Shown here: positions 33,921 to 44,739 of the stretch, piece after piece
Layout of the letters: each line of letters begins with the position of its first letter
How positions within the stretch are numbered: the first letter of the stretch is position 1
NCBI GenBank assembly: GCA_032173965.1
Contig: CM063289.1
Coordinates: 29,686,690 to 29,750,689, forward strand
Direction: 5' to 3'
From: Sitta carolinensis
Lineage: Eukaryota > Chordata > Aves > Passeriformes > Sittidae
Length of the DNA stretch: 64,000 bases
Program-made: the position numbers and the translations under genes
The notes under the pieces: model-generated
Database searches by the model: none
Seen by the model: the letters and a program-made list of their open reading frames with translations, nothing else
What the model was told of the DNA's origin: nothing

Positions 33921-34389
33921 CTGGTTCCTCCCTCTGTCCCCACTGAGGGAAGCCCCAGCTCCTGCTGCCTCTCACCAACTCCCATTTTTCTCCTCAGGTG
34001 CCATCTTGGCAGTCCAAACCCATTTTCTAGACATTCTATAACTCATCTCGGTTTCCCATTCATAAGTTTTAGTATAAATGGGTTTTTTTTTGTTCCTACC
34101 ATGCAGTGGCTCTGCCATAACGAGCAGCTGTTAATTAGCAGCCCCTAATGAACCGAGTTGTTTTACACACGGTTGTATTTCTGCCACTCTCCAATTGACA
34201 GGAAATTTCAAGACGAAAGATTTTAAATCCAGCTTGCTACCTCAAAAATTCCAAAATCCTCGTGTAGAATATGAAGAGATCTCTTAAGGAATAAAATGAT
34301 TTACTCAGCACTCCCAAAACTGAGTTTAGAGAGAAACCATGAAAGGCAATTCAAGGAATCCATACTATTTATTTCGGTTCTCTCTCTTT

Positions 34390-35440
34390 TCCCCTTTCAT
34401 TTCCCAACAATAATTTCTCTGGCTAATCCCACGATCATTTAATTTCTCTGGACAATCCCACAATCATTTCTCTGGCGATCCCCACAATAATTGAATTTCT
34501 CTGGCTAATCTCACAATAATTTCTCTGGCCAATCCCACACTAACTGAATTTCTGTGGACAATCCCCCAAATAATTTCCATTGGCCAATCCCCCAATCTTC
34601 CATTCCCTGGCCAATCCCCCAATAATTTAATTTCCCTGGTCAATCCCCCACTCATTCCATTCTATGACCAATCCCCCAATAATTTAATTTCTCTGGCCAA
34701 TCCCCCAATATTTTCCCTGACCAATCCCCCACTCATTTCATTCCCTGGCCAATCCCCCTCTCATCCCTTCCCTGACCAATCCCCCAATAATTTCATCCCC
34801 GGGCCAATCCCCCACTCATTTCATTCCCTGACCAATCCCCCTCTCATCCCTTCCCTGACCAATCCCCCAATAATTTCATTCCCTGGCCAATCCCCCAATA
34901 ATTTCATTCCCTGGCTCACCTCACACTCCTCCCTTCCCTGGCCAATCCCCCACTCATTTCATCCCCTGGCCAATCCCCCAATAATTTCATCCCCTGGCCA
35001 ATCCCCCTCTCATCCCTTCCCTGGCCAATCCCCCACTCATTTCATTCCCTGACCAATCCCCCTCTCATCCTTTCCCTGGCCAATCCCCCAATAATTTCAT
35101 TCCCTGTCCAATCCCCCAATAATTTCATCCCCTGTCCAATCCCCCAATAATTTCATCCCCTGGCCAATCCCCACTCATTTCATTCCCTGACCAATCCCCC
35201 TCTCATCCTTTCCCTGGCCAATCCCCCAATAATTTCATTCCCTGGCCAATCCCCCAATAATTTCATTCCCTGGCTCACCTCACACTCCTGCCTTCCCTGG
35301 CCAATCCCCCAATATTTTCCCTGGCCAATCCCCCAATAATTTAATTCCCTGGCCAATCCCCCTCTCCTCCCTTCCCTGGCCAATCCCCCAATAATTTCAT
35401 CCCCTGGCCAATCCCCCAATAATTTCATCCCCTGGCCATT
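34390..35440 (+). repeat. ~28-bp 'ccctggccaatcccccaata' minisatellite
   Basis: About thirty-five to forty copies, each carrying a CCAAT pentamer, e.g. 'ggccaatcccccaataattt'. The array ends within about ten bases of the exon 6 acceptor and supplies its pyrimidine tract. Confidence 0.96.
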
Positions 35441-35446
35441 CCCCAG

Positions 35447-35591
35447 GTGCTGCAGGTGGCCGGGCACACCTGGGTGCCGGTGGCCACTGCCCTGCTGGAC
35501 TGGCCCTGCTCCATCCAGGTGAGGAGCAGGGCCCTGCAGGGGCCCGGCTTCTGGAGTGACTGGAGCTCCCCCTACAACCTCTCCTCGGCAG
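35447..35591 (+). CDS. LEPR: LEPR coding exon 6 (first WSXWS box)
   Basis: The exon reads VLQVAGHTWVPVATALLDWP, then CSIQVRSRALQGPGFWSDWS and SPYNLSSA. The class I cytokine receptor signature WSDWS is at 35552-35566, closing CRH1. The exon is 145 nt, phase 0 in and one base out. Acceptor ttccccag, donor g|gtaggg. The frame is intact and the match to mammalian LEPR is clear. Confidence 0.94.
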
Positions 35592-35734
35592 GTAGGGACC
35601 CTGATCAGGGTGCAAAAACTAACCTGGCTTGACCCTAAAACCGGGGAATCAAGGGGACTTTAGTGGGGATTGAGAAACTCCAGGAGTGCAGGGAGACAGG
35701 CCAAGGTGATTAAGAAATGGGAAAGATAGAAATA

Positions 35735-36715
35735 TCACTGCATATTATTATTATCATTATTATGATTATCATTATTATTATAATTATCATTATTATAATT
35801 TTTTGAAATATTTATTATTTAAATTATAATTTAATTTAATTTAAATATTATATTTTTAAAGGGAAGCCATGAAAGGCAATTCAAGGAATCCATACTATCT
35901 ATTTAGGCTCTCTCACTTTTGCTGTTTGATTTCCCAACAATCATTTCTCTGGATAATCTCTGGATAATCTAAACTGAGTTTAGAGAGAAGGCATGAAAGG
36001 ATTCAGTTCAATTCTGTTCAATTAAATAATACTGATAGCAACAATGCCAACTGATAATAATAATAATAATGATAATAATAATACCAATACTAATGATAAT
36101 ACCGATAACAACAATAACAACTTATAATAATAATGATAATAATACCAATACTAATGATAATACTGATAACAATACCAATACTGCTAATAACAATACCAAT
36201 TACAATTAATTATAATAATGATAATGACAATGATAATAATACTGATAACAACAATAGGAATACTGCTAATAACAATACCAATAACAATTAATTATAATAA
36301 TGATAATGACAATGATAATACCGATAACAACAATACCAATACTGCTAATAACAATACCAATAATTAATTATAATAATGATAATAACAATGATAATAATAC
36401 TGATAGCAACAGCTACTACTACTACTACTAATGATAATAATACCAATACTAATGATAATACTAATAACAACAATACCAATACTGATAATAGCAATACCAA
36501 TAATAAGTATAATAATGATAACAACAATGATAATGATGATAATGCTGTGCTGCTGCTGCTGCTGCTGATGTTGATGATGAGGATGCTAATGCTAATGATG
36601 ATGATGATGCTGCTGCTGATGATGATGATGTTGATGATGAGGATGCTAATGCTAATGATGATGCTGATGATGATGCTGATGCTGATGATGACGATGACAC
36701 TGCTGTAACGGCAGC
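35735..36715 (+). repeat. AT-rich trinucleotide repeats (TAA/TGA/TGC)n in LEPR intron 6
   Basis: Extended (ATA/ATG)n with 'taacaacaataccaatactg' phrases, ending in (TGATGATGC)n at 36545-36700. Just before it, 35860-35900 repeats 'gaaaggcaattcaaggaatc' from 34345, a local duplication. Confidence 0.93.
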
Positions 36716-36744
36716 GATCTCCTGACAGTGCCTGTGCCCCGCAG

Positions 36745-37830
36745 CCCCGGTGCTCTATTTCCCGGCCCGTGCCCTGGCCCGCGCGGGCTCCACGCTCACC
36801 GTGCTGTGCCTGCGGGGCCCCGGGGCTGGACCCCGTGGCGGGACCCCCGGCTGGACCCCGTGCTGGACCCCGAGCGGGCCCCCGGGCTGGACCCCCGGCT
36901 GGACCCCGTGCTGGACCCCGTGCTGGACCCCGGTGCTGGACCCCGTGCTGGACCCCGAGCGGGACCCCCGGCTGGGACCCCGGGCTGGACCCCGGCGGAC
37001 CCCCGGCTGGACCCCGGGCTGGACCCCGGGCCGGACCCCCGGCTGGACCCCGGGCCGGACCCCGGGCGGACCCCGGGCTGGACCCCGGGCGGACCCCCGG
37101 CTGGACCCCGGGCGGACCCCCGGCTGGACCCCGGGCTGGACCCCGGGCTGGACCCCGGGGCGGGACCCCCGGCGGACCCCGGCCGGACCCCGGGCTGGAC
37201 CCCGGGCTGGACCCCGGGCTGGACCCCGGCTGGACCCCGGCGGGACCCCGGCTGGACCCCCGGGCTGGACCCCGGGCTGGACCCGTGCGGACCCCGTGCG
37301 GACCCCCGGCTGGACCCCGGGCTGGACCCCGGGCTGGACCCCGGGCTGGACCCGGGCCGGACCCCCGGCTGGACCCGGGCTGGACCCCGGGCTGGACCCC
37401 GGCCTGCCCCCGGGCGTCCCCCGCGTGCAGCCCCGGGCCGTCCCCCGGGCCGTCCCCCGGGCCGTCCCCCGTGCTGGCCCCCGTGCTGGCCCCCGGGCCG
37501 TCCCCCGTGCTGGCCCCCGTGCGCCCCCGGGCCGTCCCCCGGCCGTCCCCGGGCCGTCCCCCGGGCCGTCCCCCGGGCCGTCCCCCGGGCCGTCCCCCGG
37601 CCGCCCCGCCCGGCGGGCTCCGAGCCGCGCTGGCCGCAGTGGTGGCTGGAGCTGGCCCGGCCGCTGCCCGCCGCGCTCAGCTCGCCGCTGGGCCCGCGCC
37701 TCAGCCGCCTGACGCTGCCGCTGAGCGCGGCGGGCGCCGAGCGCCGCGGAGCCTTCCCGTACCGAGCGCTCTACTGCTGCCCCGCGCAGGGCGCTGCCCC
37801 AGCCGCTACGCGCGGCTCTACGTGGTGGTG
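36745..37830 (+). CDS. LEPR: LEPR coding exon 7 (Ig-like domain), interrupted by a ~0.8-kb array
   Basis: The left end reads APVLYFPARALARAGSTLTV then LCLRG: the first strands and first cysteine of the LEPR Ig-like domain, which makes leptin site III in mammals. The right end reads RWPQWWLELARPLP, then LSRLTLPLS, FPYRALYCC and CPSRYARLYVV: the WW-containing strand, the closing cysteine pair and the YxxLYV end. The array 36822-37600 lies between. Left part, right part and the last 30 nt are in three different frames, each step equal to one missing base (the second near 37785-37800). The donor is uncertain (gtggtg|gtgatg); phase to exon 8 is one base off. The homology is strong; whether the copy is functional is not certain. 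Confidence 0.75.
36822..37600 (+). repeat. 13-bp 'ctggaccccgggc' VNTR inside LEPR exon 7
   Basis: About forty-five copies of 'gctggaccccggg' and 'cggacccccg', followed from ~37400 by about fifteen copies of 'gccgtcccccgg'. All of it lies between Ig-domain coding segments. Confidence 0.96.
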
Positions 37831-37899
37831 GTGATGGGAGGGCGCTGAGCCCGGGGGTGGGGATGGGGATTGGGGGGCAGGGGCTGAGCCCCGGGGAGT

Positions 37900-38830
37900 G
37901 GGGAATGGTGCACTTTGAGGTTATGTTTCGGTGTGCAGTGAAAGCTTCCTTTGGTAATGCAGAGTGGAAACCTCTACCTTTGAATTATTGTAATTCGGAA
38001 ATGTGCAGAGTGGAAATAAAAAGGCACCCCTCCTCGTTTTTGAATTATTATAAATGTAAGCTTTTGGAAATTTGCAGTATGAAACCCTCCTACCTTAGAA
38101 TTATGTGTAATTTTGTGTTGAATCATGGTGCAGAGTGGAAACCTCTCCTTTGAATTATTGTAATTCGGAAATGTGCAGAGTGGAAACCCCTCCTCGAAAT
38201 TGTTATAATTCGGAAATTTAGGGGTCTCAGTAAAGAGATGGGGATAGCAGCTCTCTATCAGGAGAATTAAAATAAAAATGCAGTAATACAAGAACCAAAC
38301 TCCACTGACACAGTCAGAATGCAGCCTGGCCCCCGTGGGTCAGGGGTCGGGGTTTGGGGGGCAGCTGTGTGCTGAGCTTCCCTATGAGTGGAAATTTGAG
38401 ATTGTTGGAAAAGGACCTCTCCTTTGAATTATTGTAATTCGGAAATGTGCAGAGTGGAAACCCCCTCCTCGAAATTGTTATAATTCGGAAATTTAAGGGG
38501 TTCTCCAGTAAAGAGATGGGGATAGCAGCTCTCTATCAGGAGAATTAAAATAAAAATGCAGTAATACAAGAACCAAACTCCACTGACAGAGTCAGAATCC
38601 AGCCTGGCCCCCGTGGGTCGGGGGTCGGGGTTTGGGGGGCAGCTGTGTGCTGAGCCTGCCTGGAGTGCAGTGGAAAGCCTCTCCTCTGAATTGTAATTCG
38701 GAAATTTAGGGGCTCTCCAGTAAAGAGATGGGGATAGGAATAACGGTTTTTTGTTAAGGTAATAAAAATGCAGTAGTACAAGAACCAAACCTCACTGACA
38801 CAGTCACAATCCAACCTGATTGTTGGTGTT
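37900..38830 (+). repeat. Nested tandem repeats in LEPR intron 7
   Basis: A short unit 'tttgaattattgtaattcgg' recurs from 37920. A longer unit includes 'agtaaagagatggggatagc', 'aaaaatgcagtaatacaaga' and 'tttggggggcagctgtgtgc' and recurs near 38225, 38505 and 38720. Unit length is roughly 280 bases, shorter in the last copy. Confidence 0.9.
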
Positions 38831-38839
38831 GGCAGCAGT

Positions 38840-39180
38840 GCCATTAAATCCCAGGATTCCAGAATCCCAGAATCCCTGGATCCCAGAATCACAGACTCCC
38901 AGCATCATAGAATCCCAGAATCCCAGCATCTCAGGATCCCCAAATTCACAGATCAAGGATCCCAATCTGATCTGAATCCGATCCAGAATTCTGAAATCCT
39001 AGAATCCCAGCATCCCAGAATCCCAGGATCCCGGGATCCCCAGATTCACAGAATCACAGGATCCCAGAATTACAGAATCCCAGCATCCCAGGATCCCAGA
39101 ATTCTGAAATCCCAGAATCCCAGGATCCCTGGATCCCAGAATTACAGAATCCCAGGATCCCAGGACTATTTAACAGGATG
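38840..39180 (-). repeat. 'agaatcccaggatccc' short-unit array
   Basis: Reverse-complement version of the 15.1-kb array, with units of 'cagaatcccaggatccc'. A third array at 40870-41150 uses the same words. Confidence 0.92.
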
Positions 39181-39439
39181 ATGGAATTTTCGCTGGAATT
39201 TTCTCAGCCCTGCCCTGAGACTCAGTGGCCCAGGAGCTGAAGATCTCTCCCTGCACCAGGCTGGGTCCTGGAAGGGAAAAAGGAAAAATCCCAGCTGGAA
39301 TTTAACAGCTGCCCCATGAGCAGAGCATCCCCCAGCCTGTGTCTACACAATTCCTGACACAATTCCTTCTCCTTGGGGCACTGGCCTAGGCAGGATGGGA
39401 TATTCCAATATCAAATCCAGTTATTACCTTGCTTGGACT

Positions 39440-40170
39440 TATTTTGCTTTGGTTTGTTTGGTTTCTTTCTTTATTTTTTTTTTAATTTGTTTTTTTTTTT
39501 TTGTTTGTTGGTATGGGGGGGTTCTTAGTGTGGCTTTTTGTGTTTTGGAGGTTTTTCATTTGGTTGGTTGGGTTTTTTTGTGGTTTTTTTTTTTTTTTTG
39601 GTTGGTTGGTTTTTTGGGTTCTGTGTGTGTGTTTTTTTAGGGGTTTGTATTTGTTTCTGAGTTTTTGTGGGGTTTTTTGAGGTTTTTGGTTGGTTGGTTT
39701 TGGGGTGTTTTTTGGTGGTTTTGGGGTTTTCCTTGGCTTTTTCTGTTTTGTTTTTTTTTTTTTTTTCGTTTGGATTTTTTTGTGCTTTTTTTCTTGGTTT
39801 TTTTGGTATTTTTTTGGTTTTTTTGTGGTGTTTTGGGGTTTTTCTTTGTCTTTTTGGTTCTTTGTGAGTTTTTGGTTTGTTTGGCATGATTTTCGTTTTT
39901 TCTTTGTTGGTTTGTTTGGGGTTTTGTGGGGGTTTTGTAGTTTGGGGTTTTTGTTTTATTTTTGGTTTTTTGTTTTTTTTTTTTTTTTGTGAGGGGTTTT
40001 TATTTGGTTTTTTTACAGTTTTGAGATTTTTCTTTGGAATTTTTTTGTGGTGCTTTTATTTTTCCCTTTGATTTTTTTGTGGAGTGTTTTTGGTGTTTTC
40101 TTGTCATGTGTTTGGGTTTTTTTCTTCTTTTGGTTAGTTTCTTGTGGTTTTTTTATTTGGATTTTTTTTT
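39440..40170 (+). repeat. Extreme G/T-rich strand in LEPR intron 7
   Basis: Over 700 bases the + strand is almost only G and T, with many 'ggggtttttt' and 'ggttggttggtttt' runs. There is no fixed unit. The minus strand gives a lysine/proline-rich open frame that is compositional. Confidence 0.93.
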
Positions 40171-40225
40171 TTTGGTAACAACCTTTGTGTCTTACTAATT
40201 GAGCTTTCCATCTCTTACTAATTAG

Positions 40226-40340
40226 ACATGGATTTCAATATCTCCTGTGAGACTGATGGATACCTGACTAAAATGACTTGCAGGTGGTCTGCAAACCCCT
40301 CCACCTTGCTCATGGGGACTTTGCAGATGAGATATTACAG
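40226..40340 (+). CDS. LEPR: LEPR coding exon 8 (CRH2 start)
   Basis: The exon reads [20 protein letters not shown], then [19 protein letters not shown]. It is one of the best conserved pieces of LEPR: the [16 protein letters not shown] block opens CRH2, the high-affinity leptin-binding module. 115 nt, two bases in and two out. Acceptor taattag, donor ag|gtatgg. A normal GC level returns here. Confidence 0.96.
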
Positions 40341-40869
40341 GTATGGATGGGTTTAATTCTCTTTTTTGATGTTTGGAAAGCATTGCTCAAAAGAATTCTG
40401 GAGCAATGTAATTATAGATTTAGCAGAGTCTTTATTCTGTGGGCAGGAAGGGAAACAGAGATCCAGAGGATGTAACAAATCTGATTTATGAGGGTTTTTT
40501 CCAGCATTTTCAACCTGTTTGGGAGGCAATTCTCTTCAAGAAGATTTCTTGGATCAGTTAAAAAATAATTCCAATTGTTCCTATCTAGAGTTGTAAGGAA
40601 ATCAATGGGAATGTCTGGCCTGGGGGAGCCTCTCAGGTCCTGACAGCTCCAGCTGGTTGGAATTTCACTGCTCTGAGTCTGTGGTTTCCCAAGGTCTCCA
40701 CTCTCTCTTTGGTTTTTCTGTAATTTTGGGGGTTTTTTTTCTGTGTACACACAGGTAAAAGTAGAGGATGAAACAAATTCATTCCAAAGTGGACAAAAAA
40801 AAAATCTTGCTTAGAGAATCGAACCTTGGCTTGTGAAGGGAATATTGCTTTGTGAAGGCAGCAGCAATT

Positions 40870-41150
40870 CCCAGAATACCAGAGTCTAGAATCCCAGAAT
40901 CCTAAAATCCCAGGGTCCCAGAATCCCAGAACTGAAGGATCCCAAAATCCCAGGATCTTAGAATTTCAGGATCTCAAAATCCCAGGATCCTATAATCCCA
41001 AATCCCAGAACCTCAGAATCCAAGAATCCCAGAACCCCACGATCTCAAAATCCCAGAATTCCAGAATCCCAGAATTGTAGAATCCAGAATCCCAGTATGC
41101 CAGAATCCAGAACCCCAAAATCCCAAAACCCCAGAATCCCAGGATCCCCA
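40870..41150 (-). repeat. Second 'aatcccagaatccc' array
   Basis: Degenerate 10-base units ending at a short antisense CR1 3'-end fragment (41150-41215: 'ccagactggtttgggctggg'). Confidence 0.88.
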
Positions 41151-41218
41151 GATCCCAGACTGGTTTGGGCTGGGAGGGACCTCAAAGCCCATCCCATTCC
41201 ATCCCTGATATGTTGAGG
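41150..41218 (-). mobile_element. CR1 3'-end fragment, antisense
   Basis: 'cagactggtttgggctggga' and 'gggacctcaaagcccatccc' match the reverse strand of the CR1 3' end. The adjoining aatccca arrays may have grown from CR1's own terminal short repeat; this is inference. Confidence 0.65.
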
Positions 41219-41233
41219 GTTTCCTAGAACCAC

Positions 41234-43205
41234 TCAGACTGACAGAGTGACAGAGTGACAGACAGAGTGACAGAGTGACAGACAGAGTGACAGAGTGACA
41301 GACAGAGTGACAGACTGACAGACACACAGACTGAGAGACAGACTGACAGACTGACAGACTGACTGACAGACTGACTGACAGACTGACTGACAGACTGACA
41401 GACTGACAGACTGACAGACTGACAGACTGACTGACAGACAGACTGACAGACTGACAGACTGACTGACAGACTGACTGACAGACTGACTGATCAGACTGAC
41501 AGACTGACTGACAGACAGACTGACAGACAGACAGACTGACTGACAGACTGACTGACAGACTGACAGACTGACTGACAGACAGACTGACAGACAGACAGAC
41601 TGACTGACAGACTGACTGACAGACTGACAGACTGACAGACAGACAGACAGACTGACAGACTGACAGACTGACTGACAGACAGACTGACAGGACAGACTGA
41701 CAGACTGACAGACTAGACAGACAGACAGACTGACAGACAGACAGACTGACTGACAGACTGACTGACAGACAGACTGACTGACAGACTGACTGACAGACTG
41801 ACAGACTGACTGACAGACAGACTGACAGACAGACTGACTGACAGACTGACTGACAGACTGACTGACTGACAGACAGACTGACAGACAGACTGACAGACTG
41901 ACAGACAGACTGACTGACAGACTGACTGACAGACTGACAGACTGACTGACAGACTGACTGACAGACTGACTGACAGACAGACAGACAGACTGACAGACTG
42001 ACTGACAGACTGACAGAGTGACAGACTGACAGACTGACAGACAGACTGACAGACTGACTGACAGACTGACTGACAGACTGACTGACAGACTGACAGACAG
42101 ACTGAGAGACAGACAGACTGACTGACAGACTGACAGACTGACTGACAGACTGACTGACAGACTGACTGACAGACTGACAGACTGACAGACAGACTGACAG
42201 ACTGACAGACAGACTGACAGACAGACTGACAGACTGACTGACAGACTGACAGACAGACTGACAGACTGACTGACAGACTGACTGACAGACTGACAGACTG
42301 ACTGACAGACAGACTGACTGACTGACAGACTGACAGACTGACAGACTGACTGACAGACAGACTGACTGACAGACTGACAGACTGAACTGACAGACAGACT
42401 GACTGACTGACAGACTGACTGACAGACTGACAGACGAGGACTGACCGACTGACAGGACAGACTGACAGAAGACTGAGACAGACTGACAACTGACAGACGA
42501 CTGACAGACTGACAGACTGACTGACAGACAGACTGACAGACTGACAGACTGACTGACAGACAGACTGACAGACTGACAGACGACTGACAGACGACTGACA
42601 GACAGACTGACTGACTGACAGACTGACAGACTGACTGACTGACTGACAGACAGACTGACTGACTGACAGACTGACAGACTGACTGACAGACGATGACATG
42701 ACAGACTGGACTGACTGACAGACTGACTGACAGACTGACAGACTGACTGACAGACTGACAGACGACTGACAGACGACTAGACAGACTGACAGACAGTGAC
42801 TGACAGACTGACAGACTGACAGACTGACTGACGACTGACTGACAGACTGACAGACTGACTGACAGACTGACTGACAGACTGAGACAGACTGACAGACTGA
42901 CGACTGACTGACAGACTGACAGACTAAGACGACTGACAGACTGGACAGACTGACGACAGACAGACTGACTGACAGACTGACAGACAGACTGACGACAGAC
43001 TGACAGACTGACAGACGACTGACTGACAGACTGACTGACAACTGACGACAGCACGACTGACACACTGATGGACAGACGACTGACAGACTGATGCACACGA
43101 CTGACAGACTGACAGACAGAACAAGACACACTGACAGACTGACAGACCATGACAGACGACAGATTGACAGACACAGACAGACACACAGACACACACTCAC
43201 TCTCA
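41234..43205 (+). repeat. 2-kb (GACTGACA/GACA)n array in LEPR intron 8
   Basis: Units of 4 and 8 bases (gaca, gactgaca, gactgact) in complex order. The first 1.1 kb is regular; the last 0.8 kb (42430-43150) has frequent small deletions. Serine/valine/cysteine-rich long frames on the minus strand are artefacts. Confidence 0.97.
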
Positions 43206-43209
43206 CACT

Positions 43210-44538
43210 CTCAGGTTCCCTCTCCTCCCCTCTCCGGCGCTCCCACCCAGAGCCGTTCCCCAGCCCCTCCCGGGGGCTCTGGGATGATCCCGGGCAAGAT
43301 TCCCCACGCTTTGGCGCCGGGAGGAAGACCGGGAATGCTGGAACATTCCCCAGGAGCCTTCTAGGGGCAGCACAATGCCTGGCCGAGTGCCGAGGGAGCT
43401 TTTGTTGAGATTTGCCTTCCCAGTGTGAACAGAACGAGTGCCCTGCTGGGCAGGAGCCGGGAACAAACCCGGGCTGCTCCTCGTGCCTTCGATTCCCACT
43501 TGCTCCTGTTCAGGTTCAGCTAAAAATGGGATTTTCTAGTAGGAGGTGATAATGTGGGGATTTGTTCGTGTTCCTGCAAGATCAAACAGTGACAGCAGCA
43601 CTGCCTGCAAATCTTTCCCAGATGCTGCTGATCCTTTTTCTTTTTTTTTAGTGATTTTTGTGGTTATTTGTTCAGAGTAAGACCTGGAAAGAAGAAGAGA
43701 ATGCAATAAAATTCCTGCTGCTGTTGCCTCCTGGAGCTGGATGTGCTGTGGGTGATGCTCTGGCTGTGGGGTTTATTTTGCTTGGGTTGTTGCTGCACTT
43801 TTTTTCTGCTGCCAGGAGAAACAGCTCCCAAGGGATGATCCTGTGGGAGCAGGGAATGCTCCAATCCCAACCTCCAAAACTCCAGGCACTGCTTTAATCC
43901 TGGGCCCAGCAAGGGGAAACTTCAACCTGGTGTAACCCTGGGGCTTCAGCTGAGTAACTCACACCCTCTCTGCTCACAAAGCTCAGGAGAAAGCTGAAAA
44001 ATTCCCACTCCAAGAATTTATCCAGCTCCATTTCCATCAGGATCCAGGGCTCCTCTCTTCTGTTGCCAGGTGGGATTTTTAATCCCAAATTGATGTTTTT
44101 GTGGTATTTCCATCTCCTGGAGTCCTCACTGGCTCTCTGTGGCACCTTCCCCCTGGCTGCCAGGTGGGATTTTGGAAATCATTCCTGCCTGGAGTCAGTT
44201 CTTGGCAGATTTGCTTTGCCAATCCCTAAAATCCCACAATTGCTGAGAATTTGGAGCTGCCTTCTCTTGCTGGACCTGTTGCTTTTTGTTTGTCCTGCTT
44301 TTTCCAGCGCCAAAGCTTTGCAGATTTTTCAAATTTTGCTTTTGAAATGCTTTTTATCCTTTCAGTGCAGGTTCAGGTTCAGGATTGTCAGGGGAAATTT
44401 GGGAAGAAACCTCAGAATGGGCTCCCTGTAGAAAGCCAAAATCCCAGGATGTTTCCAGTGCCACCATTTCTTTTCATTCCCTCCAGATTTGCAATGTTCC
44501 AATTGATTTTTTTGTTGTTTTTTTTTTTCCTCTTTTAA
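43210..44538 (+). other. LEPR intron 8, distal part
   Basis: Unique DNA. I see no exon, RNA gene or clear mobile element. Confidence 0.5.
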
Positions 44539-44539
44539 G

Positions 44540-44739
44540 GAACCCAATTTATTGCCCTGACTTTCCAAAGGCATCTCCAAGCTCAGAGGTGAAAGAATGC
44601 CATTTGCAGGGGAACCATTCCTACGAGTGCACCTTCCAGCCCATTTTCCTTTTTTCTGGCTATACCCTGTGGATAGAATTCAAACATTTCCTGGGAACTC
44701 TGGAATCCTCCCCCACTTGTGTCATTCCAGTAGATGTGG
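44540..44739 (+). CDS. LEPR: LEPR coding exon 9 (CRH2)
   Basis: The exon reads RNPIYCPDFPKASPSSEVKE, then CHLQGNHSYECTFQPIFLFS and GYTLWIEFKHFLGTLESSPT followed by CVIPVDV. It matches the CRH2 segment with FQPIFLLSGYTMWI, which contains leptin-contacting residues in mammals. A sequon NHS is visible. 200 nt, one base in and one out. Acceptor ttttaag, donor g|gtaggt. Intact. Confidence 0.96.

Noticed and set aside
31750..33985. Repetitive 'protein' frames with LHFPGKAGFST or its reverse
   Set aside because: The 32-bp repeat is intronic, between LEPR exons 5 and 6; the periodic peptide arises from a stop-free unit.
41234..43206. 650-codon Ser/Val/Cys/Leu-rich minus-strand frame
   Set aside because: Translation of (TGTCAGTC)n; an artefact of the microsatellite.
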